From: Physcocola sp002396385
Lineage (GTDB): Bacteria > Bacteroidota > Bacteroidia > Bacteroidales > Paludibacteraceae
Length of the DNA stretch: 61,439 nucleotides
Assembly (NCBI GenBank): GCA_946535435.1
Contig: CAMNDM010000016.1
Location: 1-61,439, forward strand
Reading direction: 5' to 3'
Of this stretch, positions 17,921 to 27,583 are shown piece by piece. Both the position numbers and the translations under genes were made by a program. The notes under the pieces are model-generated. The model did no database searches. It was not told where the DNA came from and saw nothing but the letters and a program-made list of their open reading frames with translations. Positions within the stretch are counted from its first letter, which is position 1, and each line of letters opens with the position of its first letter.

Positions 17921-20775
17921 TTCTTATCTCCTTTCTTGTTGTTTCCAATGTTCAAAATCAGTTCCATACCAAAGAATGGCTGGCTCCACTTCCTTTGGGT
18001 GTAGTTGTCTTTTTTGCTTATGTATTTCGGGTGAACATCCAATATGCCGTTGACAAAGAACGACAGCTTTATCCAGTCGTTCAGCTCTTTGGTCGACTTG
18101 ATGTTCCACAAAAGGTAGACTGGTTGCTCGTCTTTCGCATATGCAGAGGCCGTAGTCTGCCTTTTCAGTTGGTACCAGCTGATGTCCTCGTTTCCCTTTA
18201 TCTTTTCCAAAACCTCCGGCGTGACGATATGCGTCTTGTTTTGTGTGTCAATGTAGGCAAATGGCGTCTTTTTATAAATGCCGTCGAAGTTGTCGGAATA
18301 CTGCTTTGTCTGCATCCAAACCAGTTGGAAGAAGTTGGTAAAGATGAGTCTGAAACGCGGTATGTGCGTGTTGAACCAGAAATTGGAGTTGAAGCGTTTC
18401 TCGGTCGTGTGCGCATCCAAGTCGTAAACACCTACGTAGGGGTACATATTGTCTCCCACTTTGCTGTTGGGGTAGAAGTAGTCTGGTTGTGAACTGCCGT
18501 AGGTGGTTTCGTAGTATGCACCGTTAATCTCTATGTTTGTCTGCAGGGGCTTGATTTTCGGGAAAATCAGTCTGTATTCCAAACCGTCTTTAGTGGTTTT
18601 CTTGCTGTTCATTACCTTGCTGTAATGAACAAATTCGCTGAACGACTGTTCCACGTAGTCTGTTTTTTCTGGCCGGCGGTTGCTGATGTCGGTATCTTCT
18701 TTAAGTGTAGTATACAACGGGTAGGTTACGGGCTCATACAGTTTGAAGTACTCGAAACCTGTTTTTGAGAATTCGTGGAAGAGGGTGACAGACAGTTCGA
18801 AGCCCTTTATGCTGGCATCGTAACCGAACTCTATTTTATGGTTTTTGTTTTCCCGCAGTTCGGTGTTGGTGGCATCGTAAATCTTTGTATAGGTGATGAG
18901 ATGCCTGTTTGCCAGATTGTTGGTGTAGGCGTTGAGCATCCAAAAATCCTTGTATGTTTTTTCGGGATAGAGGTAGTCCATTGTTGGCAGTTTGTTCTCC
19001 TCTCCGTAACCAAACCTGATGTTGCTGCTCAGCTTTTTCCCGAACGCATAATTGGCGTTGATGCGGGGCTCGGTCAGCAGCTTGTTGCAGAGGGCGTAGT
19101 CAGATGGAAGGTTGAACATCTCTGTTAGGCGTCCACCGGCGTCTATTTTCGCTGTCTGGTTCTCGGTGGCTTTAAAGCATAAAATGCCGTGCAGGTAGGC
19201 CCCCCCCACCTCTATGGCCGGTATCTCCCAGTTTTTGCGTGGACGCATGTACGAATTGTCATTTGGAAACGGAGGGCGTTCGGGGTCTTCAATAACAGCA
19301 CCGTCGCCCCAGTTTTTTGTGGAATGAAAGTCTGCTCCGTATTCCACATTCAGAATCCATCTTTTCCCAAATGTGAAACGGCTGTCGAGGTTGAGTTGGC
19401 TGTAATAGTTGACTGGTGTGTTCTCAACGTAAAAGTCGCTGTAATACATGGTTGGCAGGTAGTAGCCCTCGTGTTCTCCCTCCTCGTTTGCTTTGGGCAT
19501 GCTGCGTGGATTGGCTGTGATGACGCAGTAGTGTCTGTCTACCCTGTCTTCTGTCCGGTCAAGCGAGTTGGTCCACTCAATGTTGTCAATCCATTTTTTC
19601 CCGAGGTTAAGTTTCATTTTTGCCATGAAGTCCGTCTTACTGTAATCAGCCTTGTAAGTCTCGTTATATTCGTAAGTGAGTTCGTCCTTCTTCATTTTGT
19701 TTACCGAAATGGTTTGGGCCACTTTGGCGTCGAAGTCAAGCGTATAACCGCCAATCCTGAACTTGTTGTTATAATAGGCTTGCCCGGTTAGGCGTTGGAA
19801 CTTGTCCATCTCCTCCCTGACATCGTCAATAGCGTTCAGGTAGTCTGCGCCTACATACAGCGTTCCAACTTTCGGACCCAGCGAGAATCCTTTGCCGGCA
19901 TAGACCAGTTTGTTCTTCAAATCGATTTTCGTTCTTATCCTTAGGGGAGAAACTCCATATTTAGAGTTGATTTTAACGTGCCCGCTCGACAGGTTGCCGT
20001 AACGTGGCGAACTGATTCCTTTGGTGTATTCCACACTCTGTATGTGGTCGGTAGAGATGTAGCGCATATCTGTTCCAGAATTGATGCTGCTTCTTCCCTT
20101 TGTCAGATCATCGCCTCTGTTGTTGTCGTTATCGCTGTCTTTGCTCCACCTGTAACTGTTCGCTGTCAGACCTATCATCTGTGTTCTGTTACCGTCGGAA
20201 GATTGTGGAACACCGTCTGTTGTCACACCTATGCCTAACGAGGTGTTTTGGTCGCTACCAACCTGACGGTTAGTGTTCAGCGAAAATTTGGTCATTGCGT
20301 TGTTCTGATAGACGTTTCCTGGCAATAAGACCATAACGTCGGCAAGCGAGACGGGCTGCACATACTCTATAGCAGTTTCCTTAATCTCCAGTTTGTTGCG
20401 TACGTCCCTCTTCGCCATAACCTGAATCTGGTCAATCTCGTAAACCAGTGGTGACATGTATATTTTCACATTAACGTCTTTATCTGACACTGTGATCCAC
20501 TTTTCAGCGTCGTTGTAGCCCATTGAACTGGTTTGGACCTTGTGCTTGCCTTGTGGAATGCGGGTAAGGACAAATTTGCCATCTTCATCGGCCAGCACGT
20601 TTGTACGCAGGTCTTCAATGTAGACATCAGCATAGGGAATCGGTGTGCCTGACGACAAAACCACGCCCGAAATGTTGTAAAGCCTTTTCGTTTGTGCGAA
20701 AAGTTCAAAAGGAATGGTTAGGAACAGACCCACTGTTAGAGCAACGCTGATTGCAATATATTTTTGCATTGTCAT
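17917..20775 (-). CDS. TonB-dependent receptor with carboxypeptidase-regulatory domain
   Basis: 952 residues from the chosen ATG at 20775 (MTMQKYIAISVALTVGLFLTIP...FAQ is the signal peptide; 20769 is an equal alternative and 20805 a less likely one). The mature N-terminus is a CarboxypepD_reg-like beta-sandwich (about 32-110, NISGVVLSSGTPIPYADVY). It is followed by a plug (VQPVSLADVMVLLPGN, DGVPQSSDGNR, IQSVEYTKGISSPRYG) and a large barrel. The end NIGNNKKGDKK is a hydrophilic tail rather than the usual terminal aromatic residue. It lies 66 bp downstream of the DUF4876-like lipoprotein and overlaps the next gene by 4 bp. Substrate unknown; no SusD partner is present, so glycan uptake of the Sus type is unlikely. 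Confidence 0.85.
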   Translation of the reverse strand: MTMQKYIAISVALTVGLFLTIPFELFAQTKRLYNISGVVLSSGTPIPYADVYIEDLRTNVLADEDGKFVLTRIPQGKHKVQTSSMGYNDAEKWITVSDKDVNVKIYMSPLVYEIDQIQVMAKRDVRNKLEIKETAIEYVQPVSLADVMVLLPGNVYQNNAMTKFSLNTNRQVGSDQNTSLGIGVTTDGVPQSSDGNRTQMIGLTANSYRWSKDSDNDNNRGDDLTKGRSSINSGTDMRYISTDHIQSVEYTKGISSPRYGNLSSGHVKINSKYGVSPLRIRTKIDLKNKLVYAGKGFSLGPKVGTLYVGADYLNAIDDVREEMDKFQRLTGQAYYNNKFRIGGYTLDFDAKVAQTISVNKMKKDELTYEYNETYKADYSKTDFMAKMKLNLGKKWIDNIEWTNSLDRTEDRVDRHYCVITANPRSMPKANEEGEHEGYYLPTMYYSDFYVENTPVNYYSQLNLDSRFTFGKRWILNVEYGADFHSTKNWGDGAVIEDPERPPFPNDNSYMRPRKNWEIPAIEVGGAYLHGILCFKATENQTAKIDAGGRLTEMFNLPSDYALCNKLLTEPRINANYAFGKKLSSNIRFGYGEENKLPTMDYLYPEKTYKDFWMLNAYTNNLANRHLITYTKIYDATNTELRENKNHKIEFGYDASIKGFELSVTLFHEFSKTGFEYFKLYEPVTYPLYTTLKEDTDISNRRPEKTDYVEQSFSEFVHYSKVMNSKKTTKDGLEYRLIFPKIKPLQTNIEINGAYYETTYGSSQPDYFYPNSKVGDNMYPYVGVYDLDAHTTEKRFNSNFWFNTHIPRFRLIFTNFFQLVWMQTKQYSDNFDGIYKKTPFAYIDTQNKTHIVTPEVLEKIKGNEDISWYQLKRQTTASAYAKDEQPVYLLWNIKSTKELNDWIKLSFFVNGILDVHPKYISKKDNYTQRKWSQPFFGMELILNIGNNKKGDKK

Positions 20776-20871
20776 TTTCTTATAAGCATAAGAAGTCCGG
20801 AACAAGAGGTTCTCCAGTCCCGGACTCTCATAGATACATTAAAAAGTGCTAATTGTTGTTTAATTTAGAAA

Positions 20872-22179
20872 TTAGTGTCTCCAACCACTTGGGAAAGCGT
20901 GGTGCTCTTCAACAATCTCACAGTCTTCTGAAGAGTTGTTAGTGTCGGCATAGCCTTTTTCGTCAGAACCTTTTCTTCTAACCAACAGACCGCTGTGGCA
21001 ACCTTTTACAAGCTGTTCGCCACGGTCGACAGTCAATGGTAGCGGATTGGTCACAATACCACTTGGTATATGTCCGGTAGTAATGCCGTCGAGAATCATT
21101 TTTTCAGGTACACTCAACATCTGTATCTCAACGTTATTGCCATCTTCATCCTTTACGTTTGCCACAGAAGAATGCTCCTTGAAAAAGGCGTCGAGCGTGC
21201 TCTGTTCGCCATTCTCGAGTTTGAAGATGAACGGGCAGTTGAAGCCGCGCGGATGCTGGTAGAAGCCGCCAAAACCGCCAAGGTCGCTTTCTGCCGGATA
21301 AATTTCCCGCACGTTCGGAACCTCTGGATTGTCGACGTCGCTGGTGTAAAGTTGCGGGTCGTAAATTTCGAAATCGGCTCCCGAAAGATCAACAGCATTC
21401 TCATACTTAAAGCTAACCCACGTCGTGTCTCCCTTTTCGTTCACATCGGCATACTTGCCCTCTGTCTCGTGATGGTTGATTGCAGTGAAAGCGATAACGA
21501 TTTTGTCGTGAGGTTTTACCGGGTGTTCGTAACCAGAACCCGGAATAACAATGATGCCGTGTACAGGCACATTCCCCTGGCCATAGTACTGGTCGAACCA
21601 ACTCTTCTTCTCTCCATTGGAATTCTGCATAGTGCAACCTACAGCCAAGCCATCGGCATAGAGGACCTTATCGGTCGGATTGTAAAGGACCATATACTGG
21701 TCGGGGTGCATCATACGACCGGCGTTTCGCTCACCGTTGAAAAACACCTCCGAGAAGATGAACTGGTAGTCGGAAGAGTTGGCGACAGTGGCAATAATCT
21801 TAGCGTCGATCTGTTGGTTTTCAGACTTAACCGTCACATTCTGTTTTCTGATGAAAATAGTCTTGCCATCGACTGTCTTCTCCATACTGATGTCGTATAT
21901 ACCTACTGGCACCTGCACCAGAACAGACCCCTCTCCATCGTTCAGGTTAGCAGGCAGTTTGAAGGTATACACGTCCTTCGAACGGGTATTGGTGAAGGTA
22001 ACTGTTGCACCGGCTAAATCGGAAGCCTCCACACTACCCTCTACATCAGCACTTACATTAAGGTACGACTTGAGCAGAGCCACTTCGTCGCCATTGTTCT
22101 CATCGTCGCACGCATTCAGCAGCAAACCCATGGCTGCAAGTCCGGCAATAGAAGCTGTTTTGAAAAAATTTTTATTCAT
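20872..22179 (-). CDS. DUF4876-like lipoprotein
   Basis: 435 residues from the ATG at 22179, chosen because MNKNFFKTASIAGLAAMGLLLNAC is a lipoprotein signal (Cys24, followed by acidic DDENNGDE, which in Bacteroidota often marks surface export). An Ig-like region (about 40-130, GATVTFTNTRSKDVYTFKLP) is followed by a lamin-tail/LTD-like domain (ASDYQFIFSEVFFNG class motif, YMVLYNPTDKVLYADGLAVG). This arrangement matches DUF4876 proteins that precede TonB receptors. It may be the surface ligand-binding partner of the receptor downstream, as SusD is for SusC; this is inference. First gene of the probable five-gene minus-strand operon that ends at 13816. Confidence 0.75.
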   Translation of the reverse strand: MNKNFFKTASIAGLAAMGLLLNACDDENNGDEVALLKSYLNVSADVEGSVEASDLAGATVTFTNTRSKDVYTFKLPANLNDGEGSVLVQVPVGIYDISMEKTVDGKTIFIRKQNVTVKSENQQIDAKIIATVANSSDYQFIFSEVFFNGERNAGRMMHPDQYMVLYNPTDKVLYADGLAVGCTMQNSNGEKKSWFDQYYGQGNVPVHGIIVIPGSGYEHPVKPHDKIVIAFTAINHHETEGKYADVNEKGDTTWVSFKYENAVDLSGADFEIYDPQLYTSDVDNPEVPNVREIYPAESDLGGFGGFYQHPRGFNCPFIFKLENGEQSTLDAFFKEHSSVANVKDEDGNNVEIQMLSVPEKMILDGITTGHIPSGIVTNPLPLTVDRGEQLVKGCHSGLLVRRKGSDEKGYADTNNSSEDCEIVEEHHAFPSGWRH

Positions 22180-22223
22180 CTCAATTCTGTTTTTATAAAG
22201 TAACATTCTATTTTTCGGTAAAA

Positions 22224-22262
22224 AAATCCTCCCTCTCGGAGTTCCATATCGGAACTCCGAGA
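22224..22262 (-). terminator. 12-bp perfect hairpin, probable terminator or attenuator
   Basis: TCTCGGAGTTCC (22234-22245) pairs perfectly with GGAACTCCGAGA (22251-22262), loop ATATC. On the minus strand a G-rich hexamer and then seven T follow. It lies 94 bp after the Cys-rich lipoprotein gene and 55 bp before the DUF4876 start. It could end the first transcript or attenuate the receptor operon. Confidence 0.65.
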
Positions 22263-22355
22263 TAAAACATTAACACATTATGTAACGGGAAGAGTATCCT
22301 TTGTTCTTAGGCGGCAAAAACAGAACGAAAGGACAGGGGAGGATTTTAGTTTCTT

Positions 22356-22961
22356 TTATTTGCCTGAACAGCAGCTAGCCTTTTCACCAGAGGCATTCTG
22401 CTTGCAAACTTCACCCAGTTTCACAGTCTCGACATAATAATCGGCAACGAAATCTTTGCCATTGTCGTTCAACCACTGGATTTTCTCTTCAATAGCCTTC
22501 TTTCTTTGCTCTAGTCCGCCATTGTGACAACCCTTTTCCTTGTGTTCAACCTCTTTTTCCGCTACACCGTCTTTTGCTGTAGCAATGAGAGAGTCGACAG
22601 AGGCAAGTTGGCTTTCCAGATCGCCTTTCGCTATTTTATTTAACCGGAAGACACCTTGAACCTTAACTTTCGCCCCCTTCAGGTCCTTCGATAAAGTGTC
22701 GACATCGCCGCCGGCCAAAACCCTTAGTGGAGCAACGGTAGAGTCAGCCTCGTCGGCAACCATCATTTTCTTCTTGCTACAACACACTTTCTTCACGTTG
22801 CCCGAAAACCAGACTGTATCGTCAACCAGGGCTTCCGCACCCGATAAGAGGTCTGCAATACTGTACACTTTAACTTCTTCCTGTACTTTCTCAGCAGTCT
22901 GAGTGCCACACGATGCCATTAAAATAGCCAGTGAACCGACCAGTAGTAATTGCTTTTTCAT
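22356..22961 (-). CDS. Cys-rich lipoprotein, putative OB-fold
   Basis: 201 residues. Lipoprotein signal ending LMASCG (Cys18). Residues about 31-120 look like an OB-fold (DTVWFSGNVKKVCC ... LKGAKVKVQGVFR). The protein has paired cysteines, CC at 60-61 and CC at 197-198, plus GCHNGG near 145 and Cys186, a pattern suited to binding a metal or forming disulfides. The C-terminal half is helical and charged. It is divergent from the ABC transporter operon across a 252-bp region carrying paired operator-like elements, and upstream of the TonB receptor operon, which fits a metal-linked role. I do not recognise a named family. Confidence 0.65.
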   Translation of the reverse strand: MKKQLLLVGSLAILMASCGTQTAEKVQEEVKVYSIADLLSGAEALVDDTVWFSGNVKKVCCSKKKMMVADEADSTVAPLRVLAGGDVDTLSKDLKGAKVKVQGVFRLNKIAKGDLESQLASVDSLIATAKDGVAEKEVEHKEKGCHNGGLEQRKKAIEEKIQWLNDNGKDFVADYYVETVKLGEVCKQNASGEKASCCSGK

Positions 22962-22990
22962 AAAATTTGTTCATTACGTTTTTCACAACG

Positions 22991-23018
22991 CAAAATTAGA
23001 CTTGTTGCTTAAACGCTT
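22991..23018 (-). promoter_or_regulatory. promoter of Cys-rich lipoprotein gene
   Basis: Minus-strand -7 box TAATTTTG (22991-22998) with ATTG 20 bp upstream. The predicted transcript start is near 22984, about 23 nt before the ATG at 22961. Confidence 0.5.
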
Positions 23019-23029
23019 CAATCATCAAA

Positions 23030-23145
23030 AATGGGGATTTTCAGCTACCCATTCACCAAAAACAATTACGAAAGACAAAACATTTACAGAAATAATCTTT
23101 TAATTTATAATATATAACAATTGGTGATTTTTACGGTAAAAATCA
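23030..23145. promoter_or_regulatory. operator-like dyads in the divergent lipoprotein/ABC region
   Basis: A perfect 10-bp dyad with one central base, TGATTTTTAC-G-GTAAAAATCA, lies at 23125-23145. The sequence AATGGGGATTT occurs twice, at 23030-23040 and 23151-23161. The first copy is part of an AATGGG...CCCATT dyad (23030-23053), and the second lies over the -33 region of the ABC promoter in TGGGGATttccATCCCA (23153-23169). One copy stands upstream of each divergent promoter, as expected for a shared regulator. Confidence 0.5.
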
Positions 23146-23158
23146 TCATTAATGGGGA

Positions 23159-23189
23159 TTTCCATCCCACCGTCAATACCCTATTTTTG
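23159..23189 (+). promoter_or_regulatory. promoter of ABC transporter operon
   Basis: TTTC (23159-23162), 19-bp spacer, TATTTTTG (23182-23189). The predicted start near 23196 leaves a short leader before the ATG at 23214. Confidence 0.55.
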
Positions 23190-23213
23190 CGGTATCAAAC
23201 AAACGTAACAGAG

Positions 23214-24977
23214 ATGAAAAAATCATTATTGTCTTGGATTTTCACTTTTTCCGAAAATAGGAAATGGATGTACTGTCTCAGTGTCCTTTTTGCAATTTTA
23301 AGTGTAGTCTGCGCCATAGCTCCCTACTTCCTGATTGCCGACATAGTCAACAGTTTGCTAGAAGGGATTCGCGATTGGAGCCATTACACGAAACGTTGCT
23401 CGATAATTGCGCTATTCTGGCTTGGCAACGCGCTTTTTCATATGATTTCAACATCCATTAGCCATCTTGCCACCTTTAACCTGCTGGCCGACATCAGGAA
23501 AACGCTATGCGACAAACTAGCCCGCATGCCGTTAGGGGCGGTTCTCAACATTCCTTCAGGAGCACTAAAAAATATCATTATAGAACGCATCGACAGTATG
23601 GAAACCACGTTGGCCCACATCGTTCCAGAGTACACATCGAACCTGCTTGCCCCCTTTTTTATGTTTGTATACCTTTTCTTCGTCGACTGGCGGCTGGCGC
23701 TCGCTTCGCTGGCCACTCTGCCATTGGCGGCAGTCTGTATAACATTTGTGATGAAAGATGCTGAACAGCGTTTCGCACTTGCCATAGAAAAGACAAAAGT
23801 GCTTAACGACACCGCTGTAGAATTTATCAATGGTATTGAGGTCATTAAGGCATTCGGTAAATCGAAGAAATCGTACGAAAAATTCGTTGTAGCCGCCAAA
23901 GAGGGTTCCGATTGTTTTGTAGAGTGGATGCGCAGCTGCATCTGGCCGTTTTCCATCGCTATCGTCATAGCTTCGTCCACCTTGCTGCCTGTTTTGCCCA
24001 TAGGCGGCTACCTCTTCTGGAACGGTTCACTCCCAGCCGCCGACTTTATAATGGTTATTATACTTTCAATGAGCCTCATTCAGCCAATTCTAACCCTTTT
24101 CTCCTATCACGACGACATTGCAAAAGCTACCGTTATATTCGAGGAGGTGGGTGGCCTGCTTAACATGAAGGAACTTATACGCCCCCAACAGGCCTCCTTT
24201 CCGCTTTCCAATTATACAATCAGGCTGAACGACGTGCACTTCAGTTACCAGAAAGAAGACAACAAAGGAACCGAAGAGGTATTGCGGGGTGTGACTCTGG
24301 AAATACCGCAAGGGGCATACGTTGCCTTTGTAGGTCCGAGTGGAAGCGGAAAATCGACCATCGCACGACTTATCGCCTCGCTTTGGGATGCCGATAAAGG
24401 AAACATTGAGATGGGAGGAATAGACATCAGGAACATACCGCTTGCCGACTACAACAAGAGTGTAGCATTTGTCAGTCAAGACAACTTCCTTTTCGACATG
24501 ACGGTCCGTGAGAATATAAGGGTTGGCAATCTTAACGCCACAGACGAGGAAGTAGAGGCCATTGCAAAAGAAGCCGGTTGCTACGACTTTATTATGAGTC
24601 TGGCCAACGGTTTCGACACCATTGTTGGCGGTAGCGGCACCCATTTGAGCGGCGGTGAACGGCAACGGATAGCCATTGCCCGAGCAATGATGAAGAACGC
24701 CCCAGTTGTTATACTTGACGAAGCCACCTCGTATACCGACCCTGAAAGCGAAGCCGTTATACAGGAAAGTGTGGCGCGACTCGTTAAAGGAAAAACGCTC
24801 ATCGTCATCGCCCACAGACTATCGACAATATGCGATGCCGATAAAATTTATGTAATTGAACATGGACGCATCCATTCTTCGGGTACTCACAATGAACTTC
24901 TGGCCGAAAACGGCCTCTATAGAAAAATGTGGAACGCGCACATCAGCGCAAAAGATACAGAAAAGGAGGAACTGTAA
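23214..24977 (+). CDS. ABC half-transporter (permease-ATPase), first subunit
   Basis: 587 residues from the ATG at 23214. This start is preferred over the upstream frame start at 23121 because MKKSLLSWIF lies just after the promoter and opens the membrane domain. Type IV (exporter-fold) membrane domain of six helices (about 18-310), then a nucleotide-binding domain: Walker A GPSGSGKST at about 374, signature LSGGERQR at about 478, Walker B VVILDEATS and the H-loop AHRLST. It pairs with the next gene to form a heterodimer. Such pairs (IrtAB/YbtPQ-like) often import metallophores in spite of the exporter fold; other pairs export peptides or drugs. The TonB receptor locus next door favours metal or metallophore transport, but that is inference. 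Confidence 0.8.
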   Translation: MKKSLLSWIFTFSENRKWMYCLSVLFAILSVVCAIAPYFLIADIVNSLLEGIRDWSHYTKRCSIIALFWLGNALFHMISTSISHLATFNLLADIRKTLCDKLARMPLGAVLNIPSGALKNIIIERIDSMETTLAHIVPEYTSNLLAPFFMFVYLFFVDWRLALASLATLPLAAVCITFVMKDAEQRFALAIEKTKVLNDTAVEFINGIEVIKAFGKSKKSYEKFVVAAKEGSDCFVEWMRSCIWPFSIAIVIASSTLLPVLPIGGYLFWNGSLPAADFIMVIILSMSLIQPILTLFSYHDDIAKATVIFEEVGGLLNMKELIRPQQASFPLSNYTIRLNDVHFSYQKEDNKGTEEVLRGVTLEIPQGAYVAFVGPSGSGKSTIARLIASLWDADKGNIEMGGIDIRNIPLADYNKSVAFVSQDNFLFDMTVRENIRVGNLNATDEEVEAIAKEAGCYDFIMSLANGFDTIVGGSGTHLSGGERQRIAIARAMMKNAPVVILDEATSYTDPESEAVIQESVARLVKGKTLIVIAHRLSTICDADKIYVIEHGRIHSSGTHNELLAENGLYRKMWNAHISAKDTEKEEL

Positions 24978-26726
24978 ATGTATAATACGCTACGACGCTT
25001 TTTTTCGTTTTGCGATAACGAAAACCGAAAGAAATTCTACTATGCAATTGCCATAGGTCTCGTCAACTCGTTCTTCATTGCCCTGAAGATTGTGGCGGTA
25101 TCGATTATGTTCGATGCCGTTATAACATCAGCAACCGAAAACGCTCCGTTCAACCCTAACGCAATTTGGCAATCGCTACTGGTTATGCTGATCAGTGTTA
25201 TCGGTGCCACGGTAACAAAAAAGTCGATGACCATGTTGCAGACAGAAGGCGGATACCGCACTTGCGCCAATAAACGCATCGAGATAGCCGAACATCTCCG
25301 TTATCTGCCAATGGGCTACTTTAACAAGAACAGCCTTGGCGAAATAACCGCTGTAACCACAAACACAATGGAACTGCTGGGTGACGTGGCTACGCGTGCC
25401 GTGATGATGGTGCTGCAAGGCATTCTCGACTCGGTATTCATCATCGTGATGATTGCTCTTTTCAATTGGAAAATTGCGCTAGTGGCTTCAGCCGGTTTCC
25501 TTCTCTTTTTGTTTGTGAATGTGTTTATGCGTGTTGCCGTCAAGGGTATCTCGAAAAGCAAACACGAGGTCGACACAAAGCAAGTTAACTCTATCTTGGA
25601 ATATATTCAGGGAATTGCCGAAGTGAAGGCCTACAATCTGACTGGAGGCAGATGCCATGAACTTAACCAGGTGATAGACCTCTGCAGGAAAGTAAATACA
25701 GGTATGGAACTCCGCTGTATTCCTATTGCGGCTATACAGTCGATTGTAGCAAAAATTACGGGAGTTGCCATTATGCTTTTCTCTATACATCTGTTTCTTG
25801 CGGACTCCCTGCCATTAGCCCATTGCGCAGTCATGCTCGTCTGCTCGTTCATGCTGTTCAGCGCCCTTGAGGCAGGCGGCAACTATTCTGCCTTGCTGCG
25901 CATTATTGACCTCTCGGTCGGGAAAGCCAGTAAAATTCTCGCTCTACCCACTATGGATATTGAGGGAAGCGAAATTACACCCGACGACCACAACATAGGA
26001 GCGCATAACATTCGCTTCGCTTATGATAAGACCACCGTCATCGACGGAATTTCGCTAAACATTCCCGCAAACTCTACAGTTGCCTTTGTCGGACCATCGG
26101 GAAGCGGAAAAACAACACTGTGCCACCTGCTCGCACGCTTTTGGGACACCAACAGTGGAAACGTTACACTGGGCGGGACAGACGTGAAGGAATACAGTAT
26201 GGACGCACTGATGAAAAACTATAGTTTCGTTTTCCAAAACGTCTATCTGTTTCACGACACCATTGCCAACAACATCAGGTTCGGCAATCCCGACACCCCT
26301 CTCGAAAAGGTGATAATTGCAGCCAAAAGAGCTTGCTGCCACGATTTTATTGAACAACTTCCTAACGGCTACGATACCATTATAGGAGAAGGGGGTGCTT
26401 CTCTCTCAGGTGGCGAGAAACAACGTATTTCAATAGCCCGCGCCATACTAAAAGATGCTCCAGTCATCATTCTTGACGAAGCAACGGCAAACGTAGACCC
26501 TGAGAACGAAGACAAACTGATAAATGCCGTCAACGAACTTACTAAAGATAAAACGGTGATAATGATTGCACACCGATTGAAAACCGTCAGACATGCCGAC
26601 ACAATATTTGTTGTGGACAAAGGCAAAATCGTTGAACAAGGAAACCATAACACTCTGATGGCTTTAAACGGAATCTACACCCGCTTTGTAGAAGGACGTA
26701 AAAAAGCCGTAAGCTGGAAATTATAA
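24978..26726 (+). CDS. ABC half-transporter (permease-ATPase), second subunit
   Basis: 582 residues. It starts directly after the stop of the first subunit gene (TAA then ATG), so the two are translated together. Six-helix exporter-fold membrane domain (about 15-305) and ATPase domain: Walker A GPSGSGKTT at about 372, signature LSGGEKQR near 476, Walker B VIILDEATA, H-loop AHRLKT. Both ATP sites look intact. A heterodimer with the preceding subunit is expected. The order permease pair followed by an LCM-type methyltransferase gene suggests that the transported molecule is linked to that enzyme. Confidence 0.8.
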   Translation: MYNTLRRFFSFCDNENRKKFYYAIAIGLVNSFFIALKIVAVSIMFDAVITSATENAPFNPNAIWQSLLVMLISVIGATVTKKSMTMLQTEGGYRTCANKRIEIAEHLRYLPMGYFNKNSLGEITAVTTNTMELLGDVATRAVMMVLQGILDSVFIIVMIALFNWKIALVASAGFLLFLFVNVFMRVAVKGISKSKHEVDTKQVNSILEYIQGIAEVKAYNLTGGRCHELNQVIDLCRKVNTGMELRCIPIAAIQSIVAKITGVAIMLFSIHLFLADSLPLAHCAVMLVCSFMLFSALEAGGNYSALLRIIDLSVGKASKILALPTMDIEGSEITPDDHNIGAHNIRFAYDKTTVIDGISLNIPANSTVAFVGPSGSGKTTLCHLLARFWDTNSGNVTLGGTDVKEYSMDALMKNYSFVFQNVYLFHDTIANNIRFGNPDTPLEKVIIAAKRACCHDFIEQLPNGYDTIIGEGGASLSGGEKQRISIARAILKDAPVIILDEATANVDPENEDKLINAVNELTKDKTVIMIAHRLKTVRHADTIFVVDKGKIVEQGNHNTLMALNGIYTRFVEGRKKAVSWKL

Positions 26727-26755
26727 GACAATTAACTTAAAATACACTTTTTGTT

Positions 26756-27556
26756 ATGGATATTACTCTAAAACTGGGCGACGTGGAAACCACAGCTCTT
26801 ATTCCCGTCGCTGTAAAAGCGAACGAATCGTTACGTCCAAATGCCAGAATATACGACGATGTGGCCGTAAAAATGGTGCAAACCCTGAACATCGACACCA
26901 ACAAATTCGACAAATTCCTATCGCACGAGGGCGTTATTGCCCGCACCATTATGCTTGACCGAATGGTTAAGGATTTTTTGTCAAACAATCCAAATGCCGT
27001 TATTGTAAATCTGGCAGCCGGATTCGACAACCGCTTTTCACGGGTCGACAACGGACGCATAGCATGGTTCGACCTTGACCTGCCCGACTGCATTGAACTA
27101 AGGAAAAAAGTTTTTGAAGAGAAGGAAAGAGTGAAAATGCTTCCAGGCAGCGTCACCGACGACAACTGGTGCCAAACCGTCAGACAAGCAGTTGACATGA
27201 GGCACTCGAAGGTTCTCTTTATTGCGGAAGGACTCTTAATGTACCTTACTATGGAAGAAATAGGAAAAATGCTGAATGTGCTGAAGAATAACTTCAATGA
27301 CGCTACCCTCTTCGCTGAAATGAACAACACGCTGATGGTAAAGAGGAACAAATACCACGATACCGTTAAAAACACGAAGGCAGTATTCAAGAGCGGGACT
27401 AAAAACGGGAAGGAACTTTGTGCCTTATGCGACGGACTGCACTTTGTGGAAGAGCACAGTTTTAACGAAGAGATGAAAAAACATTCTGTCAGAGCAAAAA
27501 TTTTCGCCTTGCTCTTCCCTTCATTAAACGACAGATGGGCAACCTATACTTGGTGA
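26756..27556 (+). CDS. LCM/PPM1-type class I SAM-dependent O-methyltransferase
   Basis: 266 residues. The SAM-binding site is visible at about 80-95 (AVIVNLAAGFDNRF, a motif I variant of the leucine carboxyl methyltransferase group), followed by the acidic strand end WFDLDLPD (about 103-110, motif II) and LFIAEGLLMYL (about 156-166). The family methylates carboxyl or hydroxyl groups of small molecules (Tcmp-like) or protein C-termini. It lies 29 bp after the ABC pair and is followed by a strong terminator, so it completes a three-gene operon. It may modify the transported compound or metallophore. Confidence 0.75.
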   Translation: MDITLKLGDVETTALIPVAVKANESLRPNARIYDDVAVKMVQTLNIDTNKFDKFLSHEGVIARTIMLDRMVKDFLSNNPNAVIVNLAAGFDNRFSRVDNGRIAWFDLDLPDCIELRKKVFEEKERVKMLPGSVTDDNWCQTVRQAVDMRHSKVLFIAEGLLMYLTMEEIGKMLNVLKNNFNDATLFAEMNNTLMVKRNKYHDTVKNTKAVFKSGTKNGKELCALCDGLHFVEEHSFNEEMKKHSVRAKIFALLFPSLNDRWATYTW

Positions 27557-27583
27557 TACCATGCCTGGAGAACAATAAAAAAA

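Noticed and set aside
20776..20871. Cobalamin or other riboswitch before the TonB receptor
   Set aside because: The spacer is only about 96 bp from the end of the upstream gene and shows no conserved riboswitch core by eye.
21070..22017. 315-codon plus-strand frame over the DUF4876 gene
   Set aside because: Antisense shadow; the minus-strand protein has a clear lipoprotein signal and family features.
24090..24815. 241-codon minus-strand frame over the ABC transporter
   Set aside because: Lies opposite the conserved ATPase domain; no domain or promoter of its own.
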